A stretch of 64,000 nt of DNA from Paralvinella palmiformis (lineage: Eukaryota > Annelida > Polychaeta > Terebellida > Alvinellidae), in contig JAODUP010001142.1 of NCBI GenBank assembly GCA_025642065.1, positions 1 through 64,000 of the forward strand, written 5' to 3'. The position numbers were made by a program, and so were the translations under genes. This document shows, piece by piece, positions 1 to 12,899 of this stretch (position 1 is its first letter; the number at the start of each line of letters is the position of its first letter). The notes under the pieces were generated by a model, which worked only from the letters and a program-made list of their open reading frames with translations, ran no database searches and had not been told where the DNA came from.

Positions 1-630
1 CTATATTAGGAAGGGCTTGAACCGGAGAGTGCTTAATAAGGATGTAATAGGACAGGACAAGGTTGATGACATTGCTAGCGAGAGAATAGTAATGTTAGTT
101 TTATTCTGTTGTGTTAGATCATTAAATTCATAATTAGGCTCGGCCGGCATGAGAAACGCCAAGTAAAGAGGATTTACTTACATCGAAAGGTTCGAACCTA
201 CAACAAAAGCCACATTTCAAATTTCGGCTAGAATTCATCTGCCAATAGCGTTGTACACCGTCCGACCCCTCCCCCCTGGGCTCAATTAAATGAGATGATA
301 AAGAACTGGTTGGATTGTTCATTGTGTCCATTGTTCGTTACGCATTAGTCTGAAATAAAACATTTCATTGGATTAATTCAACTAAATTGTTATTATGTGA
401 AACATATTTGTGAATTGTTTTGGTGGTTGTTGTGTATTTAATGGTATTCCTTCTTTTGAATTGAGTATTACCTTACTCGTAGTGCTTATCGAATTTGCCA
501 TATTTGAACAAAACATATACTTTTAATTTTGTAAATTCCAAATTTTTATTCCCGGGCTAACCACCAACACAATAGATTTATTTGTAACAAGAAGATGTGT
601 GTGTGGGGGGGCTGTATGTGTGCTTTAGCT
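1..630. other. Intergenic, no gene seen
   Basis: AT-rich sequence without a recognisable coding exon. A short TTCGAACC motif near 190-200 could be a remnant of a tRNA-derived repeat in minus orientation, but no full element can be delimited. Confidence 0.4.
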
Positions 631-634
631 GTGT

Positions 635-2031
<1,397 letters not shown>

Positions 2032-2092
<61 letters not shown>
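2032..2092. repeat. (TA)n microsatellite
   Basis: Uninterrupted TA tract of about 60 bp, followed by AT-rich DNA with imperfect ATA/ATAATA units. Confidence 0.97.
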
Positions 2093-2096
<4 letters not shown>

Positions 2097-2890
2097 CGAC
2101 ACAACGAAATAAAATTACGATATTATAATAATAACAATAATAATAATTACAAACTTCTATAGCGCCAATATCCTCGAAAAGAATCGAGCTCAGTGTCTCA
2201 CGTAGTACAGTATAACAATGACACCCTAAAGCACCTGCTACCCACAACGTCCATTCATTCATTCAGTATCTGTCAAAAACTAAAACTATATCGTAGAGAA
2301 TGTTGTGTGTTATCTTTCATTATTTAATTAATCTAGCCATTCACTGCTGCCACTCTGTTAGTATGTGTTATCGTGGTTGTCCATGTCTCAAAGGCGTTTA
2401 GTATTTTAACGCAGCAGTAGTACATGGTTCATCAGCCTATATGACGCAGTGCCATTAAAGGTGCACACACCGGCCATAACTAATGCTACTTATATTTCCC
2501 AATCAACAAATACTTAATATGTGGACATATTTACGTTTCCTTCGACAATGTTCACGACCAGATTAACGTAATCGGTGCATTAATTGGGTTAGATGCTAAA
2601 AACAAGAAACCAATACAACTAAAATGTCTAAATAATTACACTCGTATTTTAAACGAATTTTTACTTTATTTATGAGTAGATGTCTTTGAATTGTATTGTG
2701 ATTTTTCTTGAAATTAAAAACGAATTATTATCATATATAGACTAATAACTATGTTGGACGTAGTGCAGTACAGTGAGAAAGGAAATACACTCCAACCCGG
2801 AGCAAAAGGTCAATCCTGGATTAGAAACAGGCGGACAACTAGGTCAGCCAATAAAATCAAAACAGCTGGACAAAGGCCGTACATAGAACA
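2093..2890. other. Intergenic, no gene seen
   Basis: AT-rich DNA with scattered short frames. I see no domain, splice pattern or repeat that can be delimited. Confidence 0.35.
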
Positions 2891-2894
2891 CTTT

Positions 2895-3080
2895 AAGATG
2901 ATTATTGATATATTTTACGGCCATATTTGTGCACATAGTAGGCTAAATGGGTTTAACGACCTCAAAAGTAATGAATCGAAGTCAAAGATGAAACAAACTT
3001 CAGATATGCCGACGCCGAGATTCGAACCCAGGTGGTGCTGATCTGTAGTCTAACGCGCAACCAATGTTACCAAGGAAGCG
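2895..3080. repeat. SINE family 1 copy (tRNA-derived, tRNA head on minus strand)
   Basis: Contains the family signature ACGGCCATATTTGTGCACAT, GTAATGAATCGAAGTCAAAG, CAGATATGCC and the box-B-like GATTCGAACCC. The same order occurs at 35150-35335, 36546-36733 and 39995-40160. Read on the minus strand the right end resembles a tRNA with A and B boxes, so these are probably polymerase III-derived SINEs inserted in the same orientation. Confidence 0.7.
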
Positions 3081-3084
3081 ATTT

Positions 3085-3890
3085 CAGCATCCTCTTCTCG
3101 TCATTCATTGGATCCAAATAGAAACAATGGATGGAATCCATTAAGAATCATTGTCATAACGTAATTATACGAAATAAATGCTTGAATTTCATGATACAAC
3201 TACATGGGATGGTTATAATGATACTGAATTTTAGATCATCGAATAAATTTTTCGAAGCCGAGATTGGCTAAAAACAGAATTCTGTAAATATGTAATATTA
3301 AGCGTATAATATTTTAACGAATATGCAATTTAGTAGATATATCCCAATCAGCGAATATAGTACCCGCCAAGACCAACCCAGGGAAGTCGGTAATTTTATC
3401 TATATCCTGCCCCTTCACCAACATTCCTTCTTCCGCGTTACATACCCCACGTGACAGATCCTGGGTCCTCATTTATCGCCCCAACTATTATTTGTAGTAA
3501 GTTACGGACTATGTTCAAGCTTGTTGAACCAAACGATACCCGCTTGCGATATTAAAGTATAGAAACTGGAAACGAAATAACTGGAAATAAAACATTCAAG
3601 AAACATGTCTCACGTGAAAACACACGAATGACCGATGTAGAAAAATGCTGCGATATAAAGCTTAATTGTGAATACCTATTGCTGAACCGTTTCATAAAGA
3701 TTATGAATTGTAATGGGAAATATAAATGTTAATGTTCTAATAAATTTATTTTGTTAAATATTGTGAATGTTTTGTAAGGTTTGAAATTCGCCATATATTT
3801 CGGTCTACCAAACTGTCTGTAGTTTGGTTAAGTTGTCCTCTAAACGTTATCTGCATGAGACATGTTATGGTCTATAATGTTAAGAATTGT
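3085..3890. other. Intergenic, no gene seen
   Basis: No coding exon recognised. AT-rich, with a modest palindromic stretch at its right edge. Confidence 0.35.
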
Positions 3891-3892
3891 TT

Positions 3893-3941
3893 TATTGTAA
3901 GTATATTATACTAAGTATACTAGTATACTACTTACAATGAC
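3893..3941. repeat. Small inverted repeat
   Basis: ATTGTAAGTA is matched by TACTTACAAT about 25 bp downstream, around an AT-rich palindromic centre (AGTATACTAGTATACT). It could form a cruciform. No function is assigned. Confidence 0.55.
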
Positions 3942-4202
3942 GATGACGTTATTTATTTTTTTAAATAATAAATTTAACAATATTTAAAAAGTTCATTTTA
4001 TTCCATTTTCTAAATATTAACATTTATTGTACAAATCCTGAATCAGTAAATTTCCAAATTTTCCAGAATAGACCTAATTTATTAGGTGTAGAGCATTTCT
4101 TTTATTAATCACTTCCTTTTCGTTTTCTCGAATGGATGCAGCACTAGTTTCCATGACTTTGTTGATGAATAAAGTTAACTAAATGTTTCTATATTACTGT
4201 AC

Positions 4203-4790
4203 AGGGTGGCCCAAAAGTCACACTCACCATTTTAAGGATTAAATAACTATTTATATTCAATTATTTCAATGATATTTAGTAAAGATTTGCGAGATTTACC
4301 ATGGAGAAATACACGACTGAAGAAAGAACAAAGTTTCCAAAACAATCATTCCATTATGCTTACATAAAGAACATTTTAATGTCACAAATAGTCCCACGAT
4401 CTCAGAGTGTACTTGAAAGTCTTGCAGAAGAACCGGGAATATTAACTCGAAGACGTTCTAGGAAGTTGGTCGTTTCGATTAGATCCATGCAACGCATTGT
4501 GAAGGGAATTTGAAGGACGTTGAAGGAAATTCCTCCTACTGCAAGAGCAACAATGGAGCTAGAATATCAAACAGCTAACTAATTTCACGTGGAACGGAAA
4601 TTAACTGGCCACCATACCACCAGCCAATCGAAGGCATTTAAGGTATATTATATGCCACAGTTAGTATCAGTTAATTTCCAAAAGTCAGTTATGAGAAATA
4701 TTTCTATACCTTTTTTTATTCAAAAGTTGTTCAATTTTTAAATATTAAATTTTGTTGCAAATAAATATTGGAAGACGTAATTTGTATGTT
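4203..4790 (+). mobile_element. Degraded mariner-superfamily remnant (DUF4817-type)
   Basis: It begins with a terminus-like ACAGGGTGGCCCAAAAGTCA. An open frame at 4301-4513 starts MEKYTTEERTK and ends with EEPGILTRRRSRKL followed by SIRSMQRIVK. This is the pattern of the N-terminal helix-turn-helix region found in some IS630/Tc1/mariner-type transposases (DUF4817). Family members have further helix-turn-helix sequence between these blocks, so this copy carries an internal deletion. The downstream catalytic DDE part is absent and the frame breaks after 4513. A clear matching 3' terminal repeat was not found. Confidence 0.6.
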
Positions 4791-5230
4791 TTGTTAAAAT
4801 GTTTAGATTCTAAACACATTTAAAAAAATGAAATAAGTCATCAAACCATCGAACTAAATCACGTTTTCCATCTGTTATTGTATATGACCTAACTAAGCAA
4901 CATATCGACTAGTCGAATTGCGTATTCATTCATCTCCAACTCTCCATGAACACAGGAGAATTTTACCAGCAATCAAGTTACCTATTAAAGATCTCTCTCT
5001 TTCTAATTTCTTATTGCGAACTCTTTAATTCTTTTATCTTAATGTATCTGTCGCGTGAAATTTATTAGCTATCCATGCTGAAATGGTCTGGGATTTATAC
5101 AGATGGCTTTCACTTTTCCCGGTTTCCGACAACGACTTCACATAAATGAACTAGACATTTTTATCCTGATTTGTATATAGATATTAATAGAACGTCTCAA
5201 ACTTGAATTTAAAGGTATTCTTTCGATCTA
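4791..5230. other. Intergenic, no gene seen
   Basis: AT-rich sequence without recognisable exons or repeats. Confidence 0.35.
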
Positions 5231-5231
<1 letters not shown>

Positions 5232-5275
<44 letters not shown>

Positions 5276-5296
5276 AGAGAGAGAGAGAGAGAGAGC
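5232..5296. repeat. Compound (AT)n(GA)n microsatellite
   Basis: An AT tract of about 40 bp passes directly into a GA tract of about 20 bp, the same compound architecture seen at 7038, 15658, 21266, 36148, 40585 and 62289. Confidence 0.96.
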
Positions 5297-6028
5297 GAAG
5301 TTTAATTCAAGTTTTAATGACAGCTCTGATGGGTGAAAGAGTAGGTTCTCGCGATAATAGTTAAAAACGATGTCTCTATGTGACCTTTTACAATATAGCT
5401 CATTCAGCACTAAAGATTTGATTACTCTGGGCCTTTACTATTTGTTAACTGTTTCATGGATTAATCAGAAATTGCGTTTTCTACTTTTACATAACATAAG
5501 GTCTATGTATAGGACAGAACTGTGCCGAGAGGAAACATTTAGACACAATCGACACAGATTAGTTGTGGCCAAACTGTCTTGGCATAATGAGTCCAAGGGG
5601 TCTTTTTGTCCAATCCGTCCTGTTCCTCCTGGATCAAACAAAACTGACAGAATAACATACAGTTAAACATGAGGCATCAGCGTGATAATTGATCATCAAA
5701 CTGTCTATTCCAAGTATAGACAATTGCAGACTGCCTTCAGCAACATCACGCATTTCATCATCATGTATTAATACTTGGCTGATTTTCTAGACATCGATAT
5801 GAAACACACAAATACAGCTTTAACAGGGATACGTGTTATTTGAAATAATGCTTTTTTAACTGAAATTGTTAAATGGCAAATTAAGACAGAATTTAATAAA
5901 CATCATGTTTACCGAATCCAATTTCTGGCGAAGTACTATAAATTACTTTAATGCTGATCCAATAGACTCATGTAGCCGTCTCTATACATTAGCCTACTAT
6001 TGGCTAACCGTACATGCACAAAATGTAA
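5297..6028. other. Intergenic, no gene seen
   Basis: No domain recognised. The open frame at 5370-5666 has no codon or domain support. Confidence 0.35.
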
Positions 6029-6029
6029 T

Positions 6030-6030
6030 T

Positions 6031-6063
<33 letters not shown>

Positions 6064-6083
6064 CATTACTACTATTACTATTT
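6030..6083. repeat. (TAC)n trinucleotide microsatellite
   Basis: About 12 perfect TAC units followed by imperfect ones. The polytyrosine frame it produces is an artefact. Confidence 0.95.
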
Positions 6084-7035
6084 AATATTTAGAAAATAAG
6101 AAGGTCTATATAAAACCTTTATTTAGTTAATTTGGCGTGGTCTCCTACAGCATAGGTTTTCTTATCATTATACAAGAACTGCTCCGTCCAGGTGTGTCCA
6201 CAAACATATCGAACATGTATCCTCGTTTTCTGACACAGGCTCATCGAAGGTTGTCTATCATTTTATATTTGATTGGAAAACCCTTATCATTGAACAGAAC
6301 TATGGTTATCCTATTAAATATCATGATCAGACTGTTATCATGTATTCAAACAAGGATCATCAATTGTTTCCGAGGTGTGTATGTAATATTTATATACACA
6401 TGACATTTGCGAAACAATTTATCATTTTCTAGCTTAATCGAAGTTCTGTTCTTTAAATCATGATTATCCATTTGGGATAATAAATTGCATTATATTATAC
6501 AGTATTGTATTATTGTCCGATAACTTTTTGTTTTAATAATGCAAAACATATGAATGTTTTATTTTTTAATGCTGCATTATAGAGTAAATTAGTTTTGATC
6601 AATTTTTACCTTCAGATCAAGTGCGTTTTTCCATGGGCGATATATTTCCGAAAGCGACCTAAACTTTGTGTACTTTAGCTTAACATATGACCGGAAACTT
6701 AGTTTTTGATAACTCTCTCCTTTGGTCCTGAAAGATGAAATAGTTTTGAAACGTTGTTTTCACGTGGTTTTGTAAATGTTTCACTTTATATATGGCATTA
6801 TATGACGGCACTGGCTGATATTACTAAAACACACACCAATGGACCCATACATCTATTAAACTGCACACCCATAAGCTTAAATATTCATGAACTGATACAA
6901 CGTTATTATGATTGAGCGAGTCTATAGTTTGTAAGAATGAGACGGAGCAACTTGTTATTTTATGAGTTCAGACACATCTTCACCAGCAAACAAAAACGCA
7001 GAGCACATGCACGTAAAGATGTATACAATAAACAA

Positions 7036-7036
<1 letters not shown>
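6084..7036. other. Intergenic, no gene seen
   Basis: AT-rich DNA. I see no coding exon, RNA gene or delimited transposon. Confidence 0.35.

Positions 7037-7037
<1 letters not shown>

Positions 7038-7123
<86 letters not shown>
7038..7123. repeat. Compound (TA)n(GA)n microsatellite
   Basis: A TA tract of about 45 bp followed by GA units with one interruption (GAGAGAAGAGAG). Confidence 0.96.
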
Positions 7124-7124
<1 letters not shown>

Positions 7125-7620
7125 GTGAGTTTTCGAATATTTCAATACGCATGAGGTTCGAATGGGTCAAAATTAATCCAACCTGTTTATTTGGGTTTAA
7201 ACTTTATACTGGCAAACACGATTTACCTAAACTTACTAATATATATTTAAAGGAAACTTGTAATGCTACAAAGTGAATTATTGCTAGACAGGAACGAATT
7301 ACCAGCCATATTCTGTGTGAACGCTATGATAATCATTATTACAATATAGATTGATAGACAGGAAATGATATAGATAGGGAGACAGGAAACTAAACTGTCA
7401 GATGATCACATGCTAATCGACAGTCAGGCAGGCCGTTGTCGTAGCACATTTGGTAGCGGACAGCATTGCAAACTTATGGTTGCGTCCATAGGATGTTTCA
7501 TCTGATCGCTTTGAGTGAGGAAATGAAACGTTATGATGGAGACTGTCATCAGTGGCTGTATTGAACATGTCCGAGAATTTGGCTGATTAACTGATTGACT
7601 TAACAAATACAATTCTGAAT

Positions 7621-7701
<81 letters not shown>

Positions 7702-7781
7702 TTCTCTTATCTCTATATCTCTCTCTCGTTCGTTCTCTCTCGTGTCTGTGTTTGTGTGTGTGTGTGCGCGTGGTGTAGGTA

Positions 7782-7820
<39 letters not shown>

Positions 7821-7907
7821 ATCGTTCTCTTCTATCTCTCTATCTCTCTCTCGTCGTTCTCTCTGTGTCTGTGTTTGTGTGTGTGTGTGCGTGGTGGATG
7901 TATTATG

Positions 7908-7936
<29 letters not shown>
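7621..7936. repeat. Microsatellite cluster with a duplicated ~120-bp unit
   Basis: (TC)n(TA)n at 7621-7699 is followed by two diverged copies of a larger unit (about 7700-7800 and 7824-7930). Each runs CGTTCTCT, ATCTCTCTCTCG, GTGTCTGTGTTTGTGTG, then GCGTGGTG and an AT tract. The nested simple repeats are therefore part of a minisatellite-like duplication. Confidence 0.8.
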
Positions 7937-7956
<20 letters not shown>

Positions 7957-7990
7957 GCGCGCGCACGCGTGTATGTGTGTCTGTGTGTTA
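7934..7990. repeat. (GT)n and GC/GT-rich tract
   Basis: Imperfect TG repeat with a GCGCGCACGCG core, an alternating purine-pyrimidine run that could adopt Z-DNA. Confidence 0.8.
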
Positions 7991-8004
7991 ACAGAGGAGA
8001 AAAA

Positions 8005-8092
8005 AGCACTGGCAGAGATAATCTCAAATCGTGAATACGAACTCTAGACGAGTAATCAGAGGATCCCGAGCAACGTCTAATGTCTCACCAGA
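8005..8092. repeat. Dispersed repeat copy 2 ending in (AT)n
   Basis: Diverged second copy of the 635-762 repeat: ATCTCAAATCGTGAATACGAAC, CTCTAGACG and AATGTCTCACCAG in the same order, again abutting a dinucleotide array. Confidence 0.5.

Positions 8093-8096
<4 letters not shown>

Positions 8097-8140
<44 letters not shown>
8097..8140. repeat. (AT)n microsatellite
   Basis: Uninterrupted AT tract. Confidence 0.95.
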
Positions 8141-8142
<2 letters not shown>

Positions 8143-8715
8143 ATTATCCCTATTGAAATTTGACAAAGAAAACACGCATGAACGTCTCCTCTCGTGACCG
8201 ATTCCTAAGCCATTCAATAACCGACAGGTTATATATAATACAAAAACTATAGAAAGCTTGAATTATCGATATATAAATAGCAATATGTCTTCTTAATATA
8301 GACTAATGTGTGAGAAATAAATACCAAGTTGTCGGTCATCCATATTGCATTATATGACAGGATATAGCCAGTGGAAACTCACGGTGTGTAATAAACAGTT
8401 AAATGTTATATAATTAACTGTGTCGTAAATATTCATCTCTTTTCTAATATTGTTCACAGGTAAAGACGTTCTGTGGTACAATATATGGTGTACTTTAATA
8501 ATGCGCACGCAAGCATACACACAATCAGGGGTGTGTACACAAGGACGCATACATGTATCCAGGAATGGACAAGAACGCATGCACGCGCGCACATGCACAC
8601 ACATCCAGTGGCATAGGTTTATGTGAATTTAAACAGGATTAAATACTTACTCAAGTTACATACTTCAAAACCCGTATTTCCTTAATCAACCCCCTCCTCC
8701 TAACCTACGCCCCTG
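8141..8715. other. Intergenic, no gene seen
   Basis: No recognisable coding sequence. A cluster of ACGCATGC/CACACA-type alternating motifs lies at about 8500-8605. Confidence 0.35.
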
Positions 8716-8716
8716 C

Positions 8717-8726
8717 ACACACACAG

Positions 8727-8783
<57 letters not shown>
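8717..8783. repeat. Compound (CA)n(TA)n microsatellite
   Basis: A CA tract of about 25 bp passes into a TA tract of about 38 bp. Confidence 0.96.
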
Positions 8784-8784
<1 letters not shown>

Positions 8785-8786
<2 letters not shown>

Positions 8787-9095
8787 GCCCGCGCGTCCGC
8801 GCAAGTAAACAAAACCCATTCAAAAACAACGCCGACCAGCTATTTACAAAACAGCACCACTACTGAACGCAATGGAAAAAAACACGATCGCAAAATAACA
8901 ACAACGACAACAACCGGTGGCTCGTTCGGTCCCTGTGTAAACAACATCCGAGTCCATTCGCCATACGCCACATATCGTCCTACACACGAGAAGGCGCTCC
9001 ACGAAACGAGCAAAAGTCGAAATCGATAACTCGCTCTAGAAGACGACTACCCGACAAGACAGAGAGATCCATACAAAGCTACCTGACCGGTGAAA
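8785..9095 (+). promoter_or_regulatory. Putative promoter/5' UTR of the glycosyltransferase gene
   Basis: CpG-rich block (for example GCCCGCGCGTCCGCGC, ACGAAACGAGC, CGAAATCGATAACTCG) that contrasts with the AT-rich DNA on both sides and runs straight into the proposed start codon at 9096. By composition and position it is probably the transcription start region and 5' UTR. No TATA box or transcription factor site is assigned. Confidence 0.4.
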
Positions 9096-9223
9096 ATGTC
9101 TGAGCCGAGCCCGGGGGTGTGTAGAAATAGTGAGAAGACTCCGTCAATGAGACACTCACACTATTCAAGTAGATTGGCAACAAAAGTACATAACAACGCC
9201 AAACAGACGGCATCAACAGACAA
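9096..9223 (+). CDS. Exon 1 (proposed first coding exon) of the GT-B/TRADD-N-like gene
   Basis: ATG in an AAAATGT context follows a CpG-rich block. 42 codons plus two bases (AA) end at donor GTGAAT (9224). Exon 2 supplies the third base (G), giving AAG Lys, so the phase fits. Without splicing the frame stops at 9225. The sequence is low-complexity and hydrophilic, so support comes from phase, donor and composition only. Confidence 0.5.
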
Positions 9224-9466
9224 GTGAATGGTCGGCTAACTGTGTGTGGGGTCCAGTAGGGCTTTGATCATCGTCATCATACCTGATGTTATATCTTTAA
9301 ATTATTTGTTACTCGGTGCCAGTCTCCTCATCCGCGGATCGAATTCGGTGGACGCGGGTGCTTATCGTGTAGATATACAAGAATCCGTCATCAAACCAGG
9401 TATTTCTATCACGTCTTTTCAGCCAAATTTTGCTTGTATTCGTGGCTTTATTTTAAAATGGTGTCA

Positions 9467-9504
<38 letters not shown>

Positions 9505-9661
9505 ATATATATATATATATTGGCTATGTGTCATTTGTTAGTTAATTTTATGAGGTATCTTGGTATACTTCTTTAGATGTTTCCTAATCGTACATCTTCA
9601 TTTCGAGGTCTAATTAATGAATAAATAAGCGTCTGCGCGCGTGCATGTTTTACCACACATA

Positions 9662-9707
<46 letters not shown>

Positions 9708-9980
9708 TGTGTGCTATGGTTCAAATAGCACTCCCTGAACGAGTGCTATTTAAATAAAATATTAATCTGTTGAGGTATTGATATCAGTAGTAAAGTGTTT
9801 AGACTCTGAACTAGTGATGTGATGGCAATAATATTAATTGATTGGATGAATATTTAATGAGATAATTATTGAATGTGATCCAGAAAGGGGAAGAACGTGT
9901 GTATGCGTGTGCGTGTGTGAATTAGATATGTGAGCGGGAGAGAGCAGGAGAGTGTGTTTGTTTCGTGTGTGTTTATGTGT

Positions 9981-10026
<46 letters not shown>

Positions 10027-11931
10027 CTGTGTAAGCATGTAAATGGGTGCATGCTTCGATGCGTACGTATGCTATTGAGAGTTGAGTGCATCTCCGTCAC
10101 TGATATTCAACTTCACAACCACAACATTAATCCGTATTTAGCGCTATCGACATTCTATCGTGATGTGACGACATCGATCACCAACATGTCTATTTCAGGA
10201 TGCCACAAGAAGTACCTTCCAGTAGTCACAGCATCTTGCTCTTATGCAACACCTGGTCGGCCATTACCGAAGGGATATCGGCCGTCAACCAATCGGTGGC
10301 CCTGACGCTGTCGCGCTACAAAGGTATCCAGGTATATAGCACGGTATTCCACGCCCTGACCGACCTGAATCCGACCGACCGATCCCTGGCAGACGAGAAC
10401 CGAATCAGTCTGGTCAGCCTCGATCCCGGCCGCGGCTCCGAGAGGCAGTTCTACGAACGATTCAACGAGAGCCCCGCGGAATTCTTTGCCGATGCCCAAA
10501 AGAGCATCCCCCACGTTACCCATATCGTCGGCCACAGCCCAATAACAGCCAAGGCGGCCCTAGTACTCAGACGACAACTCTATCCGGATAGCGGCGTCAT
10601 CTTGTTCTATCACGTCATCCCACGTGACGTGGAATGGCTCGCCGATTCGCTGCGCTATCCGGTGCCGACCGACGACGAACAGGTCCGATTGGGTGAGCAG
10701 GCTGACGTCGTCTATTCGGTGACCGAGAAGACCCACTGGTACTATGCAGCCAAGTTCCGGAACCGCTGCCAAACGGAAGTGGATCACCGACTCTTCCTGC
10801 CCCAGTGCTCGCCCCCGGTCTTCGACGTCCGCCGCTCTAACGTCAAAAACGATGCCTATGACGTCGTTACGCTCACTCACGGATCTGACGCATGCGCCGC
10901 TTGGTCGGGCGTCGACATCGCCGGTTGCGGCGTCAATAAAGTCGCCATGGAAACGGCGAAATACAAGGGTTCTGCCAAGCCACCGACTCTTAGGGTTGGC
11001 GGTACACACAATGACGTCACACAGATCAGGAATCACGTGAAGCAGTTCATCTCCGAGTTGGTGCTCGATGTCGCCAATTACCGGAGTCCGAAGGAGCTCT
11101 ACGGCGATCTGGATCGGCGTACGCTCTGTATCGTGCCTTCCAGGAGCGAGCCTTACGGATACATGGGACTACAAGCGCTGAGCGCAGGGATCCCAACTCT
11201 GATATCGGAGGACTCCTGTCTGGCCAGTGTCGTGAAAAGGCTCACATCTGAACCGGAAGTATTTCTCGGTGAGAAAACACATTTACATACACACCCACGC
11301 ACACGTTGGGGGGAGGGTCCCATTATCTACGCCCCTTTGTCAAAATACTAAGGTTTGTGGTCTTTCTGAAATTAGTCTGATATGACAGGTGTCTTTACGG
11401 GTAAACGATATTATCCATTATTACCGTCAGGATACCGAGAATTAAATTCCTCATATCTTCTTTACCATGTACAGAACTTTTCTGTGCAACAGTTGCATCG
11501 CACTGCCCCTGTACTGCAAGTCGAAAGTATTGTTTTCGGTAAAGTCCCTTCCATTCTTCCATATTAGGGCGCGATTGTGGCTCAGATGATAGGGTGATAG
11601 GAATCCCCCCTCCCCCTTTCCATCCGCTGATGTATATTATAGAACCAGACAAGCCAGTCAAAGGTATACACGTCTTAATCGATGCCGAATTAATTCTCAT
11701 CCAGTATAGGTTGTTTTCCGTATGACATACGATAGCCCCCACCCCCCATTGTCGTGTTCACGAGTGGACAGAAATATATATAATATTCTGCTGTTCTGTG
11801 TTATTTATAAAATCATTTATTTAATCATATTGTTTCGTTGATTTTACTTCTCCTGTTTGTCGATGATGAATGTTGACAAAAGCGTAAGGACACCAAGCAC
11901 CACAGCAATAACAAATATATTGCACTCCATG

Positions 11932-11967
<36 letters not shown>

Positions 11968-12845
11968 ACCATAAATCAAGATTGTAAAAACCATAGGCTT
12001 AACCAGTCACCTGTACTTTACACCGCTATTTATAAACACATAACCCGCTTAGCCATGGATGACCCAGTGTTTAATGACAAAGTTCAGCATCTGCTCATCC
12101 TGATTGTTTGTTCATACATCCTAAACCTGCATTTATATTCTTTGCAAATTAATTTGTTCGTGCTTTGCCTTTTTTTATTTTGGAACATCGTTCATAGGCA
12201 GTTTTTTTTTCTTCCTTTTGTCTCAAAGCACGGCAACGGTCAAGCTTGTTAAATGACAAATGTGTTGATGTCGTAAAGTATACCACGTAGATACGAGGTA
12301 TAATAAAAAAAATTAAATTCTCGGTTTGTCCCTGTAATTGCCAAAATATTAAAATTACTAACAGGTTTTCTTCTACAGAATGCCCCATATATTCGTTTAA
12401 CCATTATAGTTTTTTCTTTTTCTTATCATAGTACCAGTGACGCCATCTACCGAGTCAGTACGCCAAGATGGTAGCGTGTGGAGAGATCGTATATTGGGAG
12501 TGATGCAGAATTATCAAACAGCAGACGATAATGCCAAACAACTACAGATGGCGCTGAAACGAGATGAAATGACCAAAGAGACACACGATAATTTCGTATC
12601 TTACGTTCTAGGTAAGACCATTAGTTTAAGTTTTTAACATTTAGGTGGTTGAGGGGGGTGGAGATTTAGCTGTCGCAACTACCGCGAATCCGAGCTAAAC
12701 TGAGGATGATAATGATAAAAAATATAAGATCATTTGCTTTAAGGGAAAGTTAGAATTGCACTTTGAATGTTTCTATAGAGCTATAAAACATTGTATAATG
12801 GTGACTTGTGACGGGCAATGGGTTTTTGCAGCTGTGCCTAAAAGA

Positions 12846-12899
<54 letters not shown>

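Noticed and set aside
10242..11040. Antisense and out-of-frame ORFs over the GT-B exon
   Set aside because: Shadows of a GC-rich coding exon; no domains, and the sense frame carries the GT-B motifs.
11269..11351. Unspliced extension of the GT-B frame
   Set aside because: It reads through a good GTGAGA donor into low-complexity intron; the spliced form completes the C-terminal helices.
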